This document shows, piece after piece, positions 62,757-64,000 of a stretch of 64,000 nt of DNA. The stretch is from contig JALGAQ010000009.1 of assembly GCA_028829895.1 (NCBI GenBank), forward strand, positions 2,790,001-2,854,000, written 5' to 3'. The stretch comes from Sinotaia quadrata. Its lineage: Eukaryota; Mollusca; Gastropoda; Architaenioglossa; Viviparidae. The notes beneath the pieces were generated by a model. The model was not told where the DNA came from, did not search any database, and saw only the letters and a program-made list of their open reading frames with translations. The position numbers and the translations under genes were made by a program. The stretch's first letter is position 1; each line of letters opens with the position of its first letter.

Positions 62757-63283
62757 CTTCCATGACTATCCCCGGCTCGATGCGCTGGTCCGAGCATGAT
62801 CCAACCTAGTCGGGTACGGTTAGCGAATGGCTCCTTCGATTTGCTGGTCTTGCATTCCAGGGGGATGTGGGCATCGGGGACATCTGTCGCGATTAACATT
62901 CGTATTTTGTGGTCCGCAGCTTGATCGAAGGCAATCCCCGCTTGGTGTTTCCAGTTGCTGGCGTGCTCCCTAACTGGCGTGGTTACGGAACCTATCGGTA
63001 GCTTAGGTACGCTGAACGCATTATCGATCTCGATATGATCGGAACCATCCATAGCAGCGACCTTCATCGCGGACTTCTTTGGACGTATGCTAGAATAATC
63101 GTGAACGTAGGTGATGCTTAGCGTAGTGGTGGACCCTACTAGGCCTAGTTGTCTGGCAAAGTCTTCCTCTATAAAGTTAATGTCTGACCCGTTGTCCAGG
63201 ATGGCATACGCAACTTGTGTCTTCTTGGGGCCGTGTATCCGCACCGGTATAACTCCTAAGCAACCACCTGCTGGGCTGTTCAT
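62757..63283 (-). pseudogene. A4 protease
   Basis: The minus strand has VAYAILDNGSDINFIEEDFA, IEIDNAFSVPKLPIGSVTTP, IRMLIATDVPDAHIPLECKT and LGWIMLGPAHRAGDSHGR, then the deletion. The open frame is well kept; T to N and L to F occur next to the active site compared with A1. Confidence 0.87.
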
Positions 63284-64000
63284 CGCTCCACATATGTTTG
63301 TCTTCTCATCGTTGTGGTTCGGTGTCGTCTCGCAATGCAGTGTGGTGGTGTGGCTTATCGCATCCTTTATTACCGCGGAGGTTACCGCTCGTGCAGACTT
63401 CGCTTTGGTGAACTATTCCGAGGCATATTAAAATAGACGATTGCGCCGAACAACCCTCCAACGTTGATGTAGAGACAGACGCGAGTACCCGTCGCAGCGT
63501 TCCAACCCATGTTTTAGGCTGCACAACGGGCATTCGATGTTTTCCGTGTCACCACGCGTGGCGAAATGTCTTCCTTCTGGTCCTGCCTTAAGGGGTCTAG
63601 TGTCAGACCGTCTAGCACTCCCTGGCGCGGTGTCTCTTCTTTCCGTGACTCTCGGGGCTTCCATGAATTTCCCGAAGGCCCCGCGCCGTACACGCGCTTC
63701 TTTCTTGACGAATGCGCACAGGTCGGAGAATGTCACATCTTCGTTCGCTTCCGCCTTCTTGGCGGCTAGTTTCGCCCAACTACGCCTATAGTCGTCGGGC
63801 AGGGTGCGCACAATGCGTTCTAGGTTAGCGACTGTGTCCTGCTCCACCTCCCGTCTACTATGTCCTAGAGCCAGCTGTCAGTTACGCATCCTTATGGCCA
63901 ACACACTGAGCGACTCCGCATCGTTGTGCGCCTTTTACAGCCCACTAAATAGATCATCTATAATTGCGGTGGTGACCCGTAGGTGTCCCACAGAATGTCC
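63284..64000 (-). pseudogene. A4 Gag C-terminal part and zinc knuckles
   Basis: Minus 63847-63428: RIVRTLPDDYRRSWAKLAAK, VTFSDLCAFVKKEARVRRGA and CPLCSLKHGLERC. The second knuckle is damaged near 63420 (LFILICLG). Toward the edge, 64000-63850 covers the AKDILWD/GRDHMV region with a frame break near 63935. The N-terminus lies beyond the window. Confidence 0.86.

Larger units (their letters stand above)
59767..64000 (-). mobile_element. BEL-A copy 4 (A4), extends beyond the window
   Basis: From the right edge, minus-strand order is gag, zinc knuckle, PR, (deletion), RT, RNase H, integrase, very short 3' untranslated region, polypurine tract and 3' LTR (59767-60206). Deletions remove about 800 bp between protease and FYVDD (junction 62757), ~90 bp in the integrase N-terminus (61352) and the hairpin region (60265). 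Several stops. The 5' LTR is outside the window. Confidence 0.92.

Overview
This is a stretch of metazoan nuclear DNA built almost entirely of nested, decayed transposable elements. I found no cellular gene, rRNA, tRNA or CRISPR array. The mix (BEL/Pao and Ty3/gypsy LTR elements, CR1-, RTE- and other LINE fragments, one Merlin/ISXO2-like DNA transposon) suggests an invertebrate, and several families resemble those of parasitic helminths, but sequence reading alone cannot fix the lineage. Two 100-base N runs (7567-7666, 41454-41553) are assembly gaps, both at edges of BEL copies.

Layout. 1-9062: an old BEL LTR, BEL-A copy 1, a gap, and a reverse CR1-like ORF1/endonuclease fragment. 9063-15556: BEL-A copy 2, flanked by a ~200 bp duplicated sequence. 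15638-18885: BEL-B copy 1, carrying a solo A-LTR with a 5-bp target duplication. 18886-28020: a reverse gypsy element (D1) whose gag is split by a three-LTR tandem of a second gypsy family (C), plus the tail of a second D copy. 28257-30215: BEL-B copy 2. 31381-38420: a LINE reverse transcriptase split by BEL-B copy 3 (reverse), itself split by element N; both insertions carry 5-bp target duplications. 38640-49440: a CR1-like LINE apparently split by a block holding BEL-A copy 3, a repeat F and BEL-E. 49560-53990: fragments of a LINE, BEL-G, a divergent BEL LTR, Merlin and a BEL RNase H piece. 54404-57830: a nearly full-length reverse RTE-like LINE. 57950-59075: a second copy of repeat F. 59767-64000: BEL-A copy 4 (reverse), running off the window.

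Family A encodes Gag-protease-RT-RNase H-integrase in one frame; every copy has stops or frameshifts. The most interesting object is a related non-autonomous group (B1, B2, B3 and N), in which RT, RNase H and integrase are replaced by an unrecognised acidic, serine-rich region of about 270 residues ('domain X'). X occurs in four diverged copies in two architectures: protease-X, and gag-X without zinc knuckles or protease. A and B copies also share a 3' untranslated hairpin with compensatory base changes and a strongly conserved splice-acceptor-like motif. The likely working model is an autonomous A-type element supplying RT and integrase to X-type elements in trans; this is inference.
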